Shown: positions 44,408 through 55,874, counted from the first letter of the stretch. The stretch: 64,000 nucleotides of DNA from an uncultured Mycoplasmatota bacterium (GCA_900547775.1 URHW01000001.1:518528-582527); one strand, 5' to 3'. Translations and numbers: made by a program. The notes: a model not told the origin generated them from the letters alone.

Positions 44408-45031
44408 ATGGGAAAGATGAATGTTATTAATCTTAATGGTGAAAAAGTTAAAGATATTAATTTAAATAAGAATGTATTTGATTGTGAAGCTAATGAGATT
44501 GTTTTAAAGAAAGCTATTGATTTACAACTTGCTAGTTTAAGACAAGGAACTCAAAAGACTAAGTCACGTGCAGAGGTATCTGGTGGTGGTAGAAAACCAT
44601 ACAAACAAAAAGGTACTGGTAATGCTCGTCAAGGTTCAATTCGTGCTCCTCATTATAGAGGTGGTGGAGTTGCACTTAGCATTAATCCAAGAAGTTATAC
44701 ATTCAAGATGAATAAAAAGGAAAGAGCTTTAGCTTTAAGAAGTGCTTTATCATTAAAGGCTCAAGAAAAGAAACTAGTTATTGTTGATTCTTTAGAAATG
44801 AGTTCATTAAAGACTAAAGATATTAAGGCTATGCTTAATAAGTTAAATATTACTGGTAAAGTATTATTTGTTACTAGTAATGATGCTGAGAACTTATATA
44901 TGGGTTCTAGAAATTTAAATAAGGTTAATGTAATTTTAGCAGAAGAGTTAAATGTATTTGATATTGTAAACTCTGATACTTTAGTTATAGATGAAGCTGC
45001 TGTAGCAGCAATCGAGGAGGTGCTTAACTAA
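44408..45031 (+). CDS. rplD: 50S ribosomal protein L4
   Basis: 207 residues. [21 protein letters not shown] and [13 protein letters not shown] mark the extended loop. RBS AAGGAGG. The last base overlaps the rplW start. Confidence 0.98.
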   Translation: MGKMNVINLNGEKVKDINLNKNVFDCEANEIVLKKAIDLQLASLRQGTQKTKSRAEVSGGGRKPYKQKGTGNARQGSIRAPHYRGGGVALSINPRSYTFKMNKKERALALRSALSLKAQEKKLVIVDSLEMSSLKTKDIKAMLNKLNITGKVLFVTSNDAENLYMGSRNLNKVNVILAEELNVFDIVNSDTLVIDEAAVAAIEEVLN

Positions 45032-45303
45032 TGAAATCAGATATTATTTATGCACCAGTTATTACAGAAAAATCTAGCAATATTGCAAGTGATGGTAAGA
45101 CTTATGTATTTAAGGTTGCTAAGAATGCTAATAAGGTTCAAATTAAACAAGCCTTTGAAGAAGCATTTGGTGTAAAGGTTGCTAGTGTTAATACTCTTAA
45201 TACTAAACCAAAGGATAAAAGAGTAGGAAAATATACTGGACAAAGAAAGACTTATAAGAAGGCTATCATAACTTTATGTGATGGTTATTCTATAGAATTG
45301 TAG
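45031..45303 (+). CDS. rplW: 50S ribosomal protein L23
   Basis: 90 residues: [33 protein letters not shown]. It sits at the peptide exit tunnel. Normal length. Confidence 0.97.
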   Translation: MKSDIIYAPVITEKSSNIASDGKTYVFKVAKNANKVQIKQAFEEAFGVKVASVNTLNTKPKDKRVGKYTGQRKTYKKAIITLCDGYSIEL

Positions 45304-45313
45304 GTGAATACTT

Positions 45314-46144
45314 ATGGGAATTAGAAAGTATAAACCAACCACTAATGGTAGAAGAGGAATGAGTACTCTAATTAATAGTGAGATTACTACTAGTACTCCA
45401 GAAAAGAGCTTACTTAAATCTAAGAGCAAAACTGGTGGACGTAATAATCAAGGTAAGATGACTGTTAGACACATTGGTGGCGGTGCTAAACAAAAGTATC
45501 GTGTAATCGATTTTAAACGTAATAAATTTGGAGTTCCAGCAAGAGTTGAAAGTATTGAATATGATCCAAATAGAAGTGCTAATATTGCACTAGTAATTTA
45601 TAAAGATGGTGAAAAGAGATACATTATTGCTCCTAAAGATTTAAAGGTTGGAACAATTATTGAAAGTGGCGAAGTAGTTGATATCAAGGTTGGTAATGCT
45701 ATGAGATTAGCTAATATGCCAGTTGGTACTGTTGTTCACTGTGTTGAGCTTAAACCTGGTAAGGGTGCTGAAATAGCTCGTAGTGCAGGACAAAGTGCTC
45801 AAATTCTTGGTAGAGATGGTTCATACGTTATTTTACGTTTACAATCAGGAGAAACAAGAAAAGTTTTAGGTGTATGTATGGCTACTGTTGGAGCTGTTGG
45901 TAATGAGGATTATGAACTTGTTAACATTGGTAAGGCAGGACGTACTCGTCATATGGGCGTTAGACCTACTAACCGTGGTTCTGTTATGAACCCTAATGAT
46001 CACCCACATGGTGGTGGTGAAGGTCGTGCACCTATCGGTCGTAAGAGTCCACTTACTCCTTGGGGTAAACCAGCTCTTGGACTTAAGACTAGAAAACCAA
46101 AGAAAGCTTCTAGCAAGTTAATTGTTAGTCGTAAGAAGAAATAG
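45314..46144 (+). CDS. rplB: 50S ribosomal protein L2
   Basis: 276 residues: [32 protein letters not shown] near the C-terminus. Key 23S rRNA binder near the peptidyl transferase centre. Confidence 0.98.
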   Translation: MGIRKYKPTTNGRRGMSTLINSEITTSTPEKSLLKSKSKTGGRNNQGKMTVRHIGGGAKQKYRVIDFKRNKFGVPARVESIEYDPNRSANIALVIYKDGEKRYIIAPKDLKVGTIIESGEVVDIKVGNAMRLANMPVGTVVHCVELKPGKGAEIARSAGQSAQILGRDGSYVILRLQSGETRKVLGVCMATVGAVGNEDYELVNIGKAGRTRHMGVRPTNRGSVMNPNDHPHGGGEGRAPIGRKSPLTPWGKPALGLKTRKPKKASSKLIVSRKKK

Positions 46145-46155
46145 GAGGATCGTTT

Positions 46156-46419
46156 ATGGCAAGAAGTTTAAAAAAAGGACCTTTCGTTGATGAAAGTCTA
46201 ATGAAAAAAATTAAAAAGTTAAATGCTGATAATAAAAAAGAAGTTGTAAAAACTTGGTCTCGTCGTTCAACAATCTTCCCTGACTTTATTGGTCATACAA
46301 TTGCTGTTCATAATGGACGTGAATTTATACCAGTTTATATAACTGAAGAAATGGTTGGTCATAAATTAGGAGAGTTTGCTTTAACTCGTAAGTTTACAGG
46401 CCACGCTGGAAATAAGTAG
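46156..46419 (+). CDS. rpsS: 30S ribosomal protein S19
   Basis: 87 residues: [46 protein letters not shown]. Confidence 0.98.
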   Translation: MARSLKKGPFVDESLMKKIKKLNADNKKEVVKTWSRRSTIFPDFIGHTIAVHNGREFIPVYITEEMVGHKLGEFALTRKFTGHAGNK

Positions 46420-46428
46420 GAGGATTAG

Positions 46429-46773
46429 ATGGAAGCATATGCATTACATAAAATGGCTATTATAGCTCCTCGTAAAGCAAGAATGACTCTTGATTTAATT
46501 AGAGGTAAGAGTGTTGTAGAAGCCAGAGGCATTTTAAAGACTACTAATACTAAGGCTAGTAGATTAATTTCTAAAGTTTTAGATTCTGCAGTTGCTAATG
46601 CTGTTAATAATTTAAGTTTAAAAGAAGAAAATTTATATGTATCTGAATGTTATATCAATCCGGGTCCTATTTTAAAGAGAATTAAGTTTGGTTCAAGAAC
46701 TAAGGTTGATAGAAGAGATAAAAGAACAAGTCACATCTTTGTAAAAGTTAGTGACGGAGTTAAGGAGGCTTAA
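46429..46773 (+). CDS. rplV: 50S ribosomal protein L22
   Basis: 114 residues: [17 protein letters not shown] at the start, and the C-terminal tunnel hairpin [16 protein letters not shown]. That hairpin is shorter in Lys/Arg spacing than in Bacillus but intact. Confidence 0.97.
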   Translation: MEAYALHKMAIIAPRKARMTLDLIRGKSVVEARGILKTTNTKASRLISKVLDSAVANAVNNLSLKEENLYVSECYINPGPILKRIKFGSRTKVDRRDKRTSHIFVKVSDGVKEA

Positions 46774-46775
46774 GC

Positions 46776-47450
46776 ATGGGACAAAAGGTAAATCCTAATG
46801 GATTAAGACTTGGAGTTAATAAGGATTGGCAGAGTAAATGGTATGCTAAGAGTGATTATGCTAAATTATTAAATAATGATTTAAAGATTAGAGATTTTTT
46901 AGCAGAAGAACTTAAAGATGCTGCTTGTTCTGAAATTGTTATTGAAAGAAAGAAAAATCGTACAGAGATTAAAATTCATACTGCAAAACCAGGTGTAATT
47001 ATTGGACATGGTGGAGCTGATATTGAAAAGTTAAGAGCTAAGATTAAGAGATTAGTTAATGAAGATGTATACGTTACAATCGTTGAAGTTAAGAATCCTA
47101 ATTTAAGTGCTCAAATTGTAGCTGATCAAATTGCTAAGCAAATTGAGAACAGAGGAAACTTTAGAACTGTTCAAAAGAAAGCTATTAAAGATGTTATGAA
47201 GGCTGGAGCTGTAGGTGTTAAGACTGCCGTTTCTGGTAGATTAGGCGGAGCTGAAATGGCTCGTACTGAAGGATATTCAGAAGGAACTGTTCCACTACAT
47301 ACAATTCGTGCTGACATCGATTATGCTACATCTACTGCACCAACTACTTATGGTAAGATTGGTGTAAAGGTTTGGATTTATAAAGGAGAAATCCTTCCAA
47401 GCAAGAAAGATAATGGAGGTGTTTCTGATGTTAATGCCAAAAAGAACTAA
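46776..47450 (+). CDS. rpsC: 30S ribosomal protein S3
   Basis: 224 residues: [19 protein letters not shown] domain with [15 protein letters not shown]. It overlaps rplP by 23 bases. Confidence 0.98.
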   Translation: MGQKVNPNGLRLGVNKDWQSKWYAKSDYAKLLNNDLKIRDFLAEELKDAACSEIVIERKKNRTEIKIHTAKPGVIIGHGGADIEKLRAKIKRLVNEDVYVTIVEVKNPNLSAQIVADQIAKQIENRGNFRTVQKKAIKDVMKAGAVGVKTAVSGRLGGAEMARTEGYSEGTVPLHTIRADIDYATSTAPTTYGKIGVKVWIYKGEILPSKKDNGGVSDVNAKKN

Positions 47451-47859
47451 GTATCGTAAACCTCACAGATTAAGTTATGAAGGAAAAACTAAAGGTAATA
47501 AAGAACTTGCTTTTGGTGAGTACGGATTAATGGCTAAAGAGGGCGGGTATGTTAGTGCTAAACAAATCGAAGCTGCTCGTATTGCGATGACTCGTTATAT
47601 GAAGCGTGGTGGTAAGGTATGGATTAATATCTTCCCACAACTTGCTCGTACTCAGAAACCTTTAGAAACTCGTCAAGGTACAGGAAAAGGCGATGTTAAG
47701 GAATGGGTTGCTGTAGTTAAAGAAGGAAGAATAATGTTTGAAGTTGCTAATGTCAGTGAAGAGATTGCACGTGAAGCATTAAGACTTGCTTCTCATAAAC
47801 TAAGTGTTAAGACTAAATTCGTAAAAAAAGAAGATAGTGAGGTAAAGAATGAAGACTAG
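47428..47859 (+). CDS. rplP: 50S ribosomal protein L16
   Basis: 143 residues. The start [14 protein letters not shown] matches the family and follows GGAGGTG; the frame also opens at 47413 inside rps[17 protein letters not shown] is diagnostic. Confidence 0.97.
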   Translation: MLMPKRTKYRKPHRLSYEGKTKGNKELAFGEYGLMAKEGGYVSAKQIEAARIAMTRYMKRGGKVWINIFPQLARTQKPLETRQGTGKGDVKEWVAVVKEGRIMFEVANVSEEIAREALRLASHKLSVKTKFVKKEDSEVKNED

Positions 47860-48046
47860 TGAAATTCGTAAGATGAATAAAGATGAAATTAATTCTAAAA
47901 TTGTAGAACTAAAAAAAGAACTATTCGATTTAAGAATGAAACAAGCAGTTGGTAATCTTGATAAGCCTCATAAGATTAATGCTTTGAGAAAAGATGTTGC
48001 AAGATTAAAAACTATTCTTGCTGAAAAAGATGGGAGTGAAGAATAA
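47849..48046 (+). CDS. rpmC: 50S ribosomal protein L29
   Basis: 65 residues: [29 protein letters not shown]. It overlaps rplP by 11 bases and rpsQ by one. Confidence 0.96.
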   Translation: MKTSEIRKMNKDEINSKIVELKKELFDLRMKQAVGNLDKPHKINALRKDVARLKTILAEKDGSEE

Positions 48047-48312
48047 TGGAAACTAAAGAAACTAAGAGAACTGAATTAATTGGTAGAGTAGTAAGTAATG
48101 CTAATGACAAGACTATTACTGTTTTAGTTGAAACTTATCGTAATCACCCATTATACAAAAAGAGAGTTAAATATTCTAAGAAATATGCTGCTCATGATGA
48201 AAATAATATAGCAAAGGTTGGAGACACAGTTAGAATTGCTCAAACTAGACCATTATCTAAGACTAAGAGATATGAGCTAGTTGAAGTAACTAAAAAAGCT
48301 GTTGTTTTATAG
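48046..48312 (+). CDS. rpsQ: 30S ribosomal protein S17
   Basis: 88 residues: [36 protein letters not shown] C-terminus (here [16 protein letters not shown]). Confidence 0.97.
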   Translation: METKETKRTELIGRVVSNANDKTITVLVETYRNHPLYKKRVKYSKKYAAHDENNIAKVGDTVRIAQTRPLSKTKRYELVEVTKKAVVL

Positions 48313-48324
48313 GAGGTAATTCTT

Positions 48325-48693
48325 ATGGTAATGCAACAAAGTAAGTTAAAGGTTGCTGACAATTCTGGTGCTCGTGAACTTATGGTTATTAGAGTATTAG
48401 GTGGCAGCAAGGTTAGATATGGAAATATCGGAGACGTAGTAGTTGGAACTGTTAAGAAGGCAATTCCAAATGGTACTGTTAAAGAAGGAAAAGTTGTTAA
48501 AGCTGTTATTGTTAGAAGTGTACAAGGATTACGTAGAGAAGATGGAAGTTATATCAAATTTGATGATAATGCTTGCGTTTTAATTAAAGATGATAAATCA
48601 CCAATCGGAACTCGTGTTCTTGGTCCAGTTGCTCGTGAATTAAGAGATAAAGAATTTACTAAGATCGTTTCACTTGCACCTGAGGTATTATAG
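48325..48693 (+). CDS. rplN: 50S ribosomal protein L14
   Basis: 122 residues: [47 protein letters not shown]. Confidence 0.98.
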   Translation: MVMQQSKLKVADNSGARELMVIRVLGGSKVRYGNIGDVVVGTVKKAIPNGTVKEGKVVKAVIVRSVQGLRREDGSYIKFDDNACVLIKDDKSPIGTRVLGPVARELRDKEFTKIVSLAPEVL

Positions 48694-48702
48694 GAGGCTA
48701 AG

Positions 48703-48978
48703 ATGAAAGTTAAAGTTGGAGATAAAGTAAAAGTTCTTGCTGGAAAAGATAAAGGCAAGGAAGGAAGAGTACTTGTTACTTTAAAGAAAAAAGACCGTGT
48801 TGTTGTTGAAGGTATTAATATTGTTAAGAAACATTTAAAACCTGGTAGAACAAATGAAACTGGTGGAATTTTAGAAACTGAGAATCCTATTCATGTATCT
48901 AATGTAAAAGTAGTTACTGAAGAAAAGAAAGCTAAAACAACTAAAAAATCTACTAAGAAAGAAGTAGGTGAAAAATAA
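48703..48978 (+). CDS. rplX: 50S ribosomal protein L24
   Basis: 91 residues with the KOW motif ([21 protein letters not shown]) and a Lys/Thr-rich C-terminal tail. It shares one base with rplE. Confidence 0.96.
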   Translation: MKVKVGDKVKVLAGKDKGKEGRVLVTLKKKDRVVVEGINIVKKHLKPGRTNETGGILETENPIHVSNVKVVTEEKKAKTTKKSTKKEVGEK

Positions 48979-49508
48979 TGAAAGATTTATATAATAACGA
49001 AATTAAAGATGCTTTAATGAAGGAATTTAATTATGCTTCTGTTATGGAGGTTCCTAAATTAGAGAAGATCGTAGTTAATATTGGTGTTGGTGATGGTTCA
49101 CATGATGACAAGTTAATTGAAGCAGCTAGAAAAGATTTAGAAACAATTACTGGTCAACATGCTGTTATTACTAAGGCTAAAAAATCAATTGCAGGATTTA
49201 AATTAAGAGAAGGTCAATCAATTGGTACTAAAGTTACTTTACGTGGTGATGCTATGTATAACTTTATGGAAAAATTAATTAAGATTGCTCTACCTCGTGT
49301 TAGAGACTTTAGAGGTATTTCTCCTAAGGCTTTTGATGGCAAAGGAAATTATACTTTAGGAATTAAGGATCAACTTATTTTCCCTGAAATTGTATTTGAT
49401 GATGTAGTAAAATTAAGAGGTATGGATATTGTTTTTGTAACAACTGCAAAGACAAATGAAGAAGCGCTTGCTTTATTAAAGGGCTTTGGACTTCCATTTA
49501 GAAAGTAG
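48978..49508 (+). CDS. rplE: 50S ribosomal protein L5
   Basis: 176 residues: [35 protein letters not shown]. 5S rRNA binder. Confidence 0.98.
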   Translation: MKDLYNNEIKDALMKEFNYASVMEVPKLEKIVVNIGVGDGSHDDKLIEAARKDLETITGQHAVITKAKKSIAGFKLREGQSIGTKVTLRGDAMYNFMEKLIKIALPRVRDFRGISPKAFDGKGNYTLGIKDQLIFPEIVFDDVVKLRGMDIVFVTTAKTNEEALALLKGFGLPFRK

Positions 49509-49516
49509 GATAGACG

Positions 49517-49702
49517 ATGGCAAAGACTAGTTTAAAAGTTAAAAATTCAAGAACTCCTAAATTTAAGGTTAGAGCATATACTCGTTGTACTAGATGTGGA
49601 AGACCTCACGGAGTTTTACGTAAATTTGGATTATGCCGTATTTGCTTTAGAGAACTTGCAAATGATGGTAAGATTCCTGGCGTAAAGAAATCAAGTTGGT
49701 AG
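49517..49702 (+). CDS. rpsN: 30S ribosomal protein S14, zinc-binding type
   Basis: 61 residues with [21 protein letters not shown]: four Cys bind zinc. This is the C+ form; a zinc-free form may exist elsewhere. Confidence 0.97.
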   Translation: MAKTSLKVKNSRTPKFKVRAYTRCTRCGRPHGVLRKFGLCRICFRELANDGKIPGVKKSSW

Positions 49703-49718
49703 AAAGGAAGTTATAATT

Positions 49719-50114
49719 ATGATGGTAAATGATACTATAGCTGATATGCTTACAAGAATTCGTAATGCAAATCAAATGAAATATGCAAAAGTTTCTGTAT
49801 TAAATACTAAGATGACAAGAGAGATTGCAGCTATTTTAAAAGAAGAAGGTTACATTAGTAATTTTGATGTTAATGCTGAATCTAATATGTTAGACTTAGA
49901 ACTTAAATATGGAGAAAATAAGAAGGAAAGAGTTATTGTTGGCTTAAAGAGAATTAGTAAACCAGGCTTAAGAGTATACGTTAAACATGAGGAACTTCCT
50001 AGAGTACTAAATGGTTTAGGTATTGCTATTATTTCTACTTCAAAAGGAATCATGACTGATAAAAAGGCTCGTGAAAATGGGCTAGGAGGAGAAGTACTTG
50101 CCTATATTTGGTAA
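49719..50114 (+). CDS. rpsH: 30S ribosomal protein S8
   Basis: 131 residues: [40 protein letters not shown]. Central 16S binder. The start could be at 49719 or one codon later. Confidence 0.97.
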   Translation: MMVNDTIADMLTRIRNANQMKYAKVSVLNTKMTREIAAILKEEGYISNFDVNAESNMLDLELKYGENKKERVIVGLKRISKPGLRVYVKHEELPRVLNGLGIAIISTSKGIMTDKKARENGLGGEVLAYIW

Positions 50115-50126
50115 GGAAAATGAGTT

Positions 50127-50666
50127 ATGAGTAGAATTGGAAATAGAAAGCTTGTTATTCCTGCTGGTGTTACTGTTACTATAGATGGAAACACTGTAAC
50201 AGTTAAAGGACCTAAGGGAGAACTTACTAATGAATTTAATAAGTTAATTAAGATTGAACAAGTTGATAATGAAATCGTTTGTTCAAGAGATAATGATGCT
50301 ATTTTTACAAAGAGCATTCATGGTACTACTAATTCTTTAATTGAGAATATGATTATAGGAGTAAGTCAAGGTTATACTAAGGAATTAGAAGCAGTTGGTG
50401 TAGGATATCGTTTTGCAGTTGCTGGTAATAAGATTACTGTTACTGCTGGTTATTCTCATCCTGTAATTGTTGAAGTTCCTGTTGGATTAAGTGTTGAATC
50501 TAAGGTTAATACAGAACTTACAATTAGTGGTATTGATAAACAAAAAGTATCTGAATTTGCGGCTAATATTCGTAAAATAAGAAAACCAGAACCATATAAA
50601 GGTAAAGGTATTAGATATAAAGGCGAATACATTAGACGTAAAGAAGGAAAGAAAGCGGCTAAATAG
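50127..50666 (+). CDS. rplF: 50S ribosomal protein L6
   Basis: 179 residues: [16 protein letters not shown], and the C-terminal [23 protein letters not shown]. Confidence 0.97.
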   Translation: MSRIGNRKLVIPAGVTVTIDGNTVTVKGPKGELTNEFNKLIKIEQVDNEIVCSRDNDAIFTKSIHGTTNSLIENMIIGVSQGYTKELEAVGVGYRFAVAGNKITVTAGYSHPVIVEVPVGLSVESKVNTELTISGIDKQKVSEFAANIRKIRKPEPYKGKGIRYKGEYIRRKEGKKAAK

Positions 50667-50677
50667 GAGGTAAAGTT

Positions 50678-51034
50678 ATGATAAAGAAAGAATCTAAAAA
50701 TTCACAAAGAATTATGAGACACAAACGTGTTCGTAAGAATATTAGTGGAACTAGTGAAATGCCTAGATTAAATGTATTTAGATCAAATACTCAAATCTAT
50801 GCTCAAATAATCAATGACGAAACTGGTACTACTTTAGCTAGCTCTTCTAGTGTTCAATTAAAAATTAAAAATGGTGGTAATATCGAAGGTGCTAAATTAG
50901 TTGGTGCTGATATTGCTAAGAAAGCTAAAGAAGCTAATATAAGTAAGGTTGTTTTTGATAGAGGTGGATACCAATATCATGGTCGTGTTGAAGCTTTAGC
51001 TGATGCAGCACGTGAAAACGGCTTAGAATTCTAG
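50678..51034 (+). CDS. rplR: 50S ribosomal protein L18
   Basis: 118 residues: [49 protein letters not shown]. 5S rRNA binder. Confidence 0.97.
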   Translation: MIKKESKNSQRIMRHKRVRKNISGTSEMPRLNVFRSNTQIYAQIINDETGTTLASSSSVQLKIKNGGNIEGAKLVGADIAKKAKEANISKVVFDRGGYQYHGRVEALADAARENGLEF

Positions 51035-51047
51035 AGGGAGGGAAATA

Positions 51048-51641
51048 ATGGAAGAAACTGTTAAGACTGAAGTAGTTAATAATACTACTCAAAATAAAGG
51101 TAATAAAAACTTTAATAAGGATAGAAAACCTAGAAAAGAATTTAAGAAGAATTTCGAACCTAAAAAGAAGCTTTTAGAAGAAAAAGTTATTTCTATCACT
51201 CGTGTTACTAAGGTTACTAAAGGTGGTCGTCATTTTAGATTTGCTGCTACTATGGTAGTTGGTGACGGAAAAGGTTTAGTAGGTATTGGTACTGGTAAGA
51301 GTATTGAAGTACCTGAAGCTATTAAGAAGGGAATTCAAGCTGCTAATAAGAACTTAGTTAAAGTTCAATTAGTAGATGGAAGAACTATTCCACATGAACA
51401 AATTGGTACTTGTGGAAGAGCTAAGGTTATGATTAAACCTGCTAAAGAAGGTACTGGTATTATCGCTGGTGGAGCTGTTCGTGCTGTATTAGAGATTGCT
51501 GGTGTTAAAGATATCGTTTCTAAGAGTTTAGGAGCAAATACTCAAGTTAATGTTGCTAAGGCTACTTTAGAAGCGCTAAAGAGTCAACGTACTGCTGAGC
51601 ATATTGCTGAGTTACGTGGCAAAAAAGTGGAGGAGTTATAA
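51048..51641 (+). CDS. rpsE: 30S ribosomal protein S5 with N-terminal extension
   Basis: 197 residues against about 166 in Bacillus. The conserved core begins near residue 45 ([19 protein letters not shown]). Before it lies an Asn/Lys-rich, probably disordered extension of about 40 residues. [15 protein letters not shown] and AELRG complete the core. The next gene is rplO: rpmD is missing here. Confidence 0.97.
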   Translation: MEETVKTEVVNNTTQNKGNKNFNKDRKPRKEFKKNFEPKKKLLEEKVISITRVTKVTKGGRHFRFAATMVVGDGKGLVGIGTGKSIEVPEAIKKGIQAANKNLVKVQLVDGRTIPHEQIGTCGRAKVMIKPAKEGTGIIAGGAVRAVLEIAGVKDIVSKSLGANTQVNVAKATLEALKSQRTAEHIAELRGKKVEEL

Positions 51642-51642
51642 T

Positions 51643-52083
51643 ATGAAGTTACATGAATTAAACTCTTTACCAGAAGCTAAGAATATTAAAAGAGTAGGTC
51701 GTGGACCTGGATCTGGAATGGGTAAGACATCAACTCGTGGTGAAAAAGGACAAAAAGCTAGAAGTGGCGTTTCTATTAAACCATGGTTTGAAGGAGGACA
51801 AAGCCCATTATATAGAAGAATTCCTAAGAGAGGATTTAATAATAAGAGATTTACAGTTAGATATGCTATTATTAATTTAGATACTTTAAATAGATTTAAT
51901 GATGGTGATGTTGTTACTCTTGAATTATTAAAAGAAAAAGGAATTATTAAGAAAGAATTATCTGGTTTAAAAGTACTAGGTGATGGTGAATTAACTAAGA
52001 AAGTTATAGTAAAAGCTAATAGATTCTCATCTAAGGCTGTTACTAAGATTGAAAGTGTTGGCGGAACTGCTGAGGTGATTTAA
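51643..52083 (+). CDS. rplO: 50S ribosomal protein L15
   Basis: 146 residues: MKLHELNSLPEAKN, VGRGPGSGMGKTSTRGEKGQ. The ATG at 51643 follows GGAGG only 2 bases after the rpsE stop; the frame also opens at 51604 inside rpsE. It shares one base with secY. Confidence 0.97.
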   Translation: MKLHELNSLPEAKNIKRVGRGPGSGMGKTSTRGEKGQKARSGVSIKPWFEGGQSPLYRRIPKRGFNNKRFTVRYAIINLDTLNRFNDGDVVTLELLKEKGIIKKELSGLKVLGDGELTKKVIVKANRFSSKAVTKIESVGGTAEVI

Positions 52084-53354
52084 TGTTTGCAAATCTTAAA
52101 GGACTATTTAGTCCTACAAATAAGGATTTACGCAAAAGAATATTGTTCACCTTAGGGTGTTTAGCAATATTCGCTTTAGGAACTAATATAATGGTTCCTG
52201 GAGCAAAAGAAATAACTCAAAATTTAGGTTTTCTTGAACTTTTAAATTTGATGAGTGGTGGTGGATTAAAATCATTTAGTGTATTCGCGTTAGGTGTTGG
52301 ACCTTATATTACGGCTTCAATTATTACGCAGTTATTACAAATGGATATTATTCCTTACTTTAAAGAATTAAAAGAACAAGGAGCTACTGGAAGACAGAAG
52401 ATAAATCGTATCAATAGATATTTAGGTATTATCTTTGCTGTTATTCAAGGTTATTTCTTCTCATATGCCTTTTTAAAGGGTGCTGGAACAGGTGTTATTA
52501 TTCGTTCTACGGTTTATTTAACAGCTGGTACATCATTCTTGTTATGGTTAGGTGATGAGATTACTAAAAAGGGAATTGGTAATGGTGTTTCACTACTAAT
52601 TATGGCGGGTATTGTTAATATGCTACCACAAACATTTATTACTGCATTTAATGAGTTAGTACTTGCAGAAACATTTACAACATGGACTGGTATTATTCTA
52701 TTTATTCTATTTGTAATAGTTTATTTAGGAATTATTGTTGGAGTTATTTATATGCAACAAGCAGAGCGTAGAGTACCAATTCAGTATTCTAATCGTACTG
52801 CTAGTGCATATGGTGGTGAGAAATCATTTATTCCAATAAAACTAAATTCAGTAAGTGTTATTCCGGTTATTTTTGCTTCTGCAATTATAGGAATACCTTC
52901 ACTTATTGCTACAGTAATAAATAAAACTGCTTTTACAAATTTTGTAGATAATTATATTAATTATACTAGTTATACAGGTTTCTTATTATATATGGTTTTA
53001 ATTTTCTTATTTGGTTATTTTTATACCTTATTAGAATTAAATCCTGATGAGATGGCTGAAAATTTGGATAAGAGTAGAAGTTATATTCCTGGTGTTACTC
53101 CGGGAGAAGCTACTAGTAAGTATTTGAAGTATGTTATTACAAGACTTACTGTAGTTGGAACACTTGGGTTAATGGTTATAGCTGCTTTACCAATTATCTT
53201 TAGTAAGATAAGTAATTTATCTAGTAATGTTACTATTGGAGGAACAGGATTATTAATTGTTGTTGGTGTTGCATTAGAAACATATAAACAATTAGAAAGT
53301 TCAATAGTTTCTCGTAGTTATACTGGAAGTGCTAAAAGAAGGAGAAGAAGATAA
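52083..53354 (+). CDS. secY: Protein translocase subunit SecY
   Basis: 423 residues, ten membrane helices, the core channel of the SecYEG translocon. Signatures: LGTNIMVPGAKEI-type first periplasmic loop, FSVFALGVGPYITASIITQLLQM, and NPDEMAENLDKSRSYIPGV in the C5 region. It ends in a basic tail (AKRRRRR). It shares one base with adk. Confidence 0.98.
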   Translation: MFANLKGLFSPTNKDLRKRILFTLGCLAIFALGTNIMVPGAKEITQNLGFLELLNLMSGGGLKSFSVFALGVGPYITASIITQLLQMDIIPYFKELKEQGATGRQKINRINRYLGIIFAVIQGYFFSYAFLKGAGTGVIIRSTVYLTAGTSFLLWLGDEITKKGIGNGVSLLIMAGIVNMLPQTFITAFNELVLAETFTTWTGIILFILFVIVYLGIIVGVIYMQQAERRVPIQYSNRTASAYGGEKSFIPIKLNSVSVIPVIFASAIIGIPSLIATVINKTAFTNFVDNYINYTSYTGFLLYMVLIFLFGYFYTLLELNPDEMAENLDKSRSYIPGVTPGEATSKYLKYVITRLTVVGTLGLMVIAALPIIFSKISNLSSNVTIGGTGLLIVVGVALETYKQLESSIVSRSYTGSAKRRRRR

Positions 53355-53992
53355 TGAAAAATATTATCTTTATAGCTCCTCCAGCTGCTGGTAAAGGAAC
53401 TCAAAGTGATTTACTTATTTCTAAATATGGTTATGAACATATTTCTACAGGAGATTTATTAAGAGAAGAAGTAGCAAGTGGAAGTGAACTTGGATTAAGT
53501 ATTTCTGAACTTATGAAAAGTGGTGCTTTGATAAGTGATGATATTGTTAATAAGTTACTTGTTAAAGCACTTAGTGCTACTACTAAACCTTTTATTCTTG
53601 ATGGATATCCTAGAAATATTAGTCAAGCAGAAAAGTTAGATATTTTATTAAGTGAATTAGGTAAGACTGTTGATGCAGTAATCTATTTAGAAGTTGATGA
53701 AGAACTTGCAATGAAAAGAGCAACTGGTAGAATTAGTTGTCCTAATTGTAAGCGTAGTTATCATAAATATTTTATGAAACCTAAACAAGATAATATTTGT
53801 GATAATTGTGGTGCTACTTTAATATCACGTGCTGATGATACTGAAGATGCATTTAAAATTAGATATAATACATATATTGAAAATACAAAGCCTTTATTAG
53901 ATTTTTATGATAAAAAGAGCGTTCTTGTTAGAGTTGATGCTAATAGGGATGCTAGTGAGGCTTTTGAAGATATTGAGAAAGTGATTAAGTAA
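53354..53992 (+). CDS. adk: Adenylate kinase, zinc-binding LID
   Basis: 212 residues. P-loop FIAPPAAGKGTQS (usual GAPGAGKGT; here a Pro-Ala variant), DGYPRNISQAE, and a LID with CPNC and CDNC that binds zinc, typical of Gram-positives. It makes two ADP from ATP and AMP. It shares one base with map. Confidence 0.97.
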   Translation: MKNIIFIAPPAAGKGTQSDLLISKYGYEHISTGDLLREEVASGSELGLSISELMKSGALISDDIVNKLLVKALSATTKPFILDGYPRNISQAEKLDILLSELGKTVDAVIYLEVDEELAMKRATGRISCPNCKRSYHKYFMKPKQDNICDNCGATLISRADDTEDAFKIRYNTYIENTKPLLDFYDKKSVLVRVDANRDASEAFEDIEKVIK

Positions 53993-54738
53993 TGGTAAGT
54001 ATTAAGACTAAAGAAGAAATTGAGAAGATGAAGAAAGCTGGTCATGTTAATTATTTAACTCATCAGTATTTAAAGTCTTTAATTAAACCGGGAATAACAA
54101 CTAAGTATTTAAATGATGAGGCTGATAAGTTTATTAGAGAGCATGGAGGAATACCTGGATTTTTGAATTACGAAGGATTTCCAGGAAGTATTTGTGCATC
54201 AGTAAATGAAGAAGTTGTTCATGGTATACCAGGTGATAGAGTCTTAAAAGAAGGAGATATAATCTCCCTTGATATTGGTGTTGTTATTGATGGATTTCAT
54301 TCTGATTCAGCTTGGACTTATCCAGTAGGCAAAGTCAATGCGGAGAAGCAAAGACTTATGCATCACACTGAAAAAGCACTTTTTATAGGGCTTAAAGAGA
54401 TTCATGATGGGGCTCATTTATATAATATTGGAGCACGCATTTTAGAATATTGTAATAAACAAAAACTTGGTGTTGTAAGAGAATTAGTTGGTCATGGGGT
54501 TGGACGTGATTTACATGAAGATCCCGATGTACCAAACTATGGAAAATATAACACTGGAATGATTTTAAAAGAAGGCATGGTTATTGCGGTGGAACCGATG
54601 ATAACTGCCGGAACCAGACATATTTGTGTTTTAGATAATGACTGGACTATCGTTACTGAAGATGGTAGACCTAGTGCTCATTTTGAGCATACTGTTGTTG
54701 TTACTAAAGATGGATATGAAATATTAACGGGAGAGTGA
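53992..54738 (+). CDS. map: Methionine aminopeptidase type I
   Basis: 248 residues. Removes the initiator Met. Metal ligands lie in SLDIGVVIDGFHSDSAWT (two Asp), GHGVGRDLHE (His), AVEPMI (Glu) and SAHFEHTV (Glu). Stop codon TGA. Confidence 0.97.
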   Translation: MVSIKTKEEIEKMKKAGHVNYLTHQYLKSLIKPGITTKYLNDEADKFIREHGGIPGFLNYEGFPGSICASVNEEVVHGIPGDRVLKEGDIISLDIGVVIDGFHSDSAWTYPVGKVNAEKQRLMHHTEKALFIGLKEIHDGAHLYNIGARILEYCNKQKLGVVRELVGHGVGRDLHEDPDVPNYGKYNTGMILKEGMVIAVEPMITAGTRHICVLDNDWTIVTEDGRPSAHFEHTVVVTKDGYEILTGE

Positions 54739-54741
54739 AAG

Positions 54742-54954
54742 ATGGCTAAAGAAGCTAAGATTGAAGTCGATGGTAAAGTTATAGATGTTATCAAAGATGA
54801 ATATAAAGTGGAATTAGAAAATGGCTTTGTAGTAACAGCTCACGTTTCTGGTAAAATACGAATGAATATGATTCGTATCTTACCGGGTGATAAAGTTACT
54901 ATAGAGTTTTCACCATATGATTTAACACGTGGGCGAATAACATATAGAAAATAG
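54742..54954 (+). CDS. infA: Translation initiation factor IF-1
   Basis: 70 residues, an S1-like OB fold: [40 protein letters not shown]. It starts 3 bases after map. Confidence 0.97.
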   Translation: MAKEAKIEVDGKVIDVIKDEYKVELENGFVVTAHVSGKIRMNMIRILPGDKVTIEFSPYDLTRGRITYRK

Positions 54955-54965
54955 GAGGTATTTTT

Positions 54966-55079
54966 ATGAAAGTTAGACCATCAGTAAAGAAAATATGTGC
55001 AAAATGTAAAATAATTAGAAGAAAAGGTAAGATTATGGTTATTTGTGATAACCCTAAGCATAAGCAAAGACAAGGTTAG
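54966..55079 (+). CDS. rpmJ: 50S ribosomal protein L36
   Basis: 37 residues: [20 protein letters not shown], ending HKQRQG, with the Cys/Cys/Cys/His zinc set. RBS AGGAGG. It is the shortest gene of the operon. Confidence 0.96.
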   Translation: MKVRPSVKKICAKCKIIRRKGKIMVICDNPKHKQRQG

Positions 55080-55090
55080 GAGGACTTATT

Positions 55091-55465
55091 ATGGCTCGTA
55101 TTAGAAATGTAGAATTACCAAAAGAAAAAAGAACAGTAATTGGACTTACTTATATTTATGGTATTGGTAGAAGTTTATCTGAAAAGATTTGTGCTAATAC
55201 TGGAGTAGATCCTGATAAGAAAATTAAAGATTTAACTAGTGAAGATGAAGCTAAGTTAAGAAAAGAAATCGAAAATCATTTAACTGAAGGTGATTTAAGA
55301 CGTGAAGTTCAAATGAATATTAAGAATAAGATGGAAATTAATTCTTATCAAGGTGTTAGACATAAAAAAGGATTACCTGTTCATGGTCAAAGAACAAGCA
55401 GAAATGCTAAGACTCGTAAAGGTAAAGGCAAAGTAGTTGCTAATAAGAAAAAAGTAGGTAAGTAG
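55091..55465 (+). CDS. rpsM: 30S ribosomal protein S13
   Basis: 124 residues: [40 protein letters not shown]. Confidence 0.98.
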   Translation: MARIRNVELPKEKRTVIGLTYIYGIGRSLSEKICANTGVDPDKKIKDLTSEDEAKLRKEIENHLTEGDLRREVQMNIKNKMEINSYQGVRHKKGLPVHGQRTSRNAKTRKGKGKVVANKKKVGK

Positions 55466-55475
55466 GAGGTAAATT

Positions 55476-55859
55476 ATGGCTTATAATAGAAGAAAAAGAA
55501 AAGTTAAAAAGAATATTCCTGAAGCACAAGCTCATATTCATTCAACTTATAATAATACAGTTATTTCTATTACAGATGTTAATGGAAATGTAATTAGCTG
55601 GGCTTCTGCTGGTACAATTGGTTATAAGGGTTCTAAAAAGAAAACTCCATTTGCTGCTGGACAAAGTGCTGAGGCTGCTGCAAAGGTTGCAATGGACTCT
55701 GGAGTTAAAAAAGTAGAAGTATTTGTTAAGGGACTTGGTAGTGGTAGAGAAAATGCTATTCGTTCACTACAAGCTGCTGGTTTAGAAATTACTGCTATTA
55801 ATGATGAAACACCAGTACCACATAATGGTTGTAGACCACCAAAACGTCCAAGAAATTAG
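55476..55859 (+). CDS. rpsK: 30S ribosomal protein S11
   Basis: 127 residues: [20 protein letters not shown], and the C-terminal [12 protein letters not shown]. Confidence 0.98.
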   Translation: MAYNRRKRKVKKNIPEAQAHIHSTYNNTVISITDVNGNVISWASAGTIGYKGSKKKTPFAAGQSAEAAAKVAMDSGVKKVEVFVKGLGSGRENAIRSLQAAGLEITAINDETPVPHNGCRPPKRPRN

Positions 55860-55874
55860 GGGAGGAAGAATATT

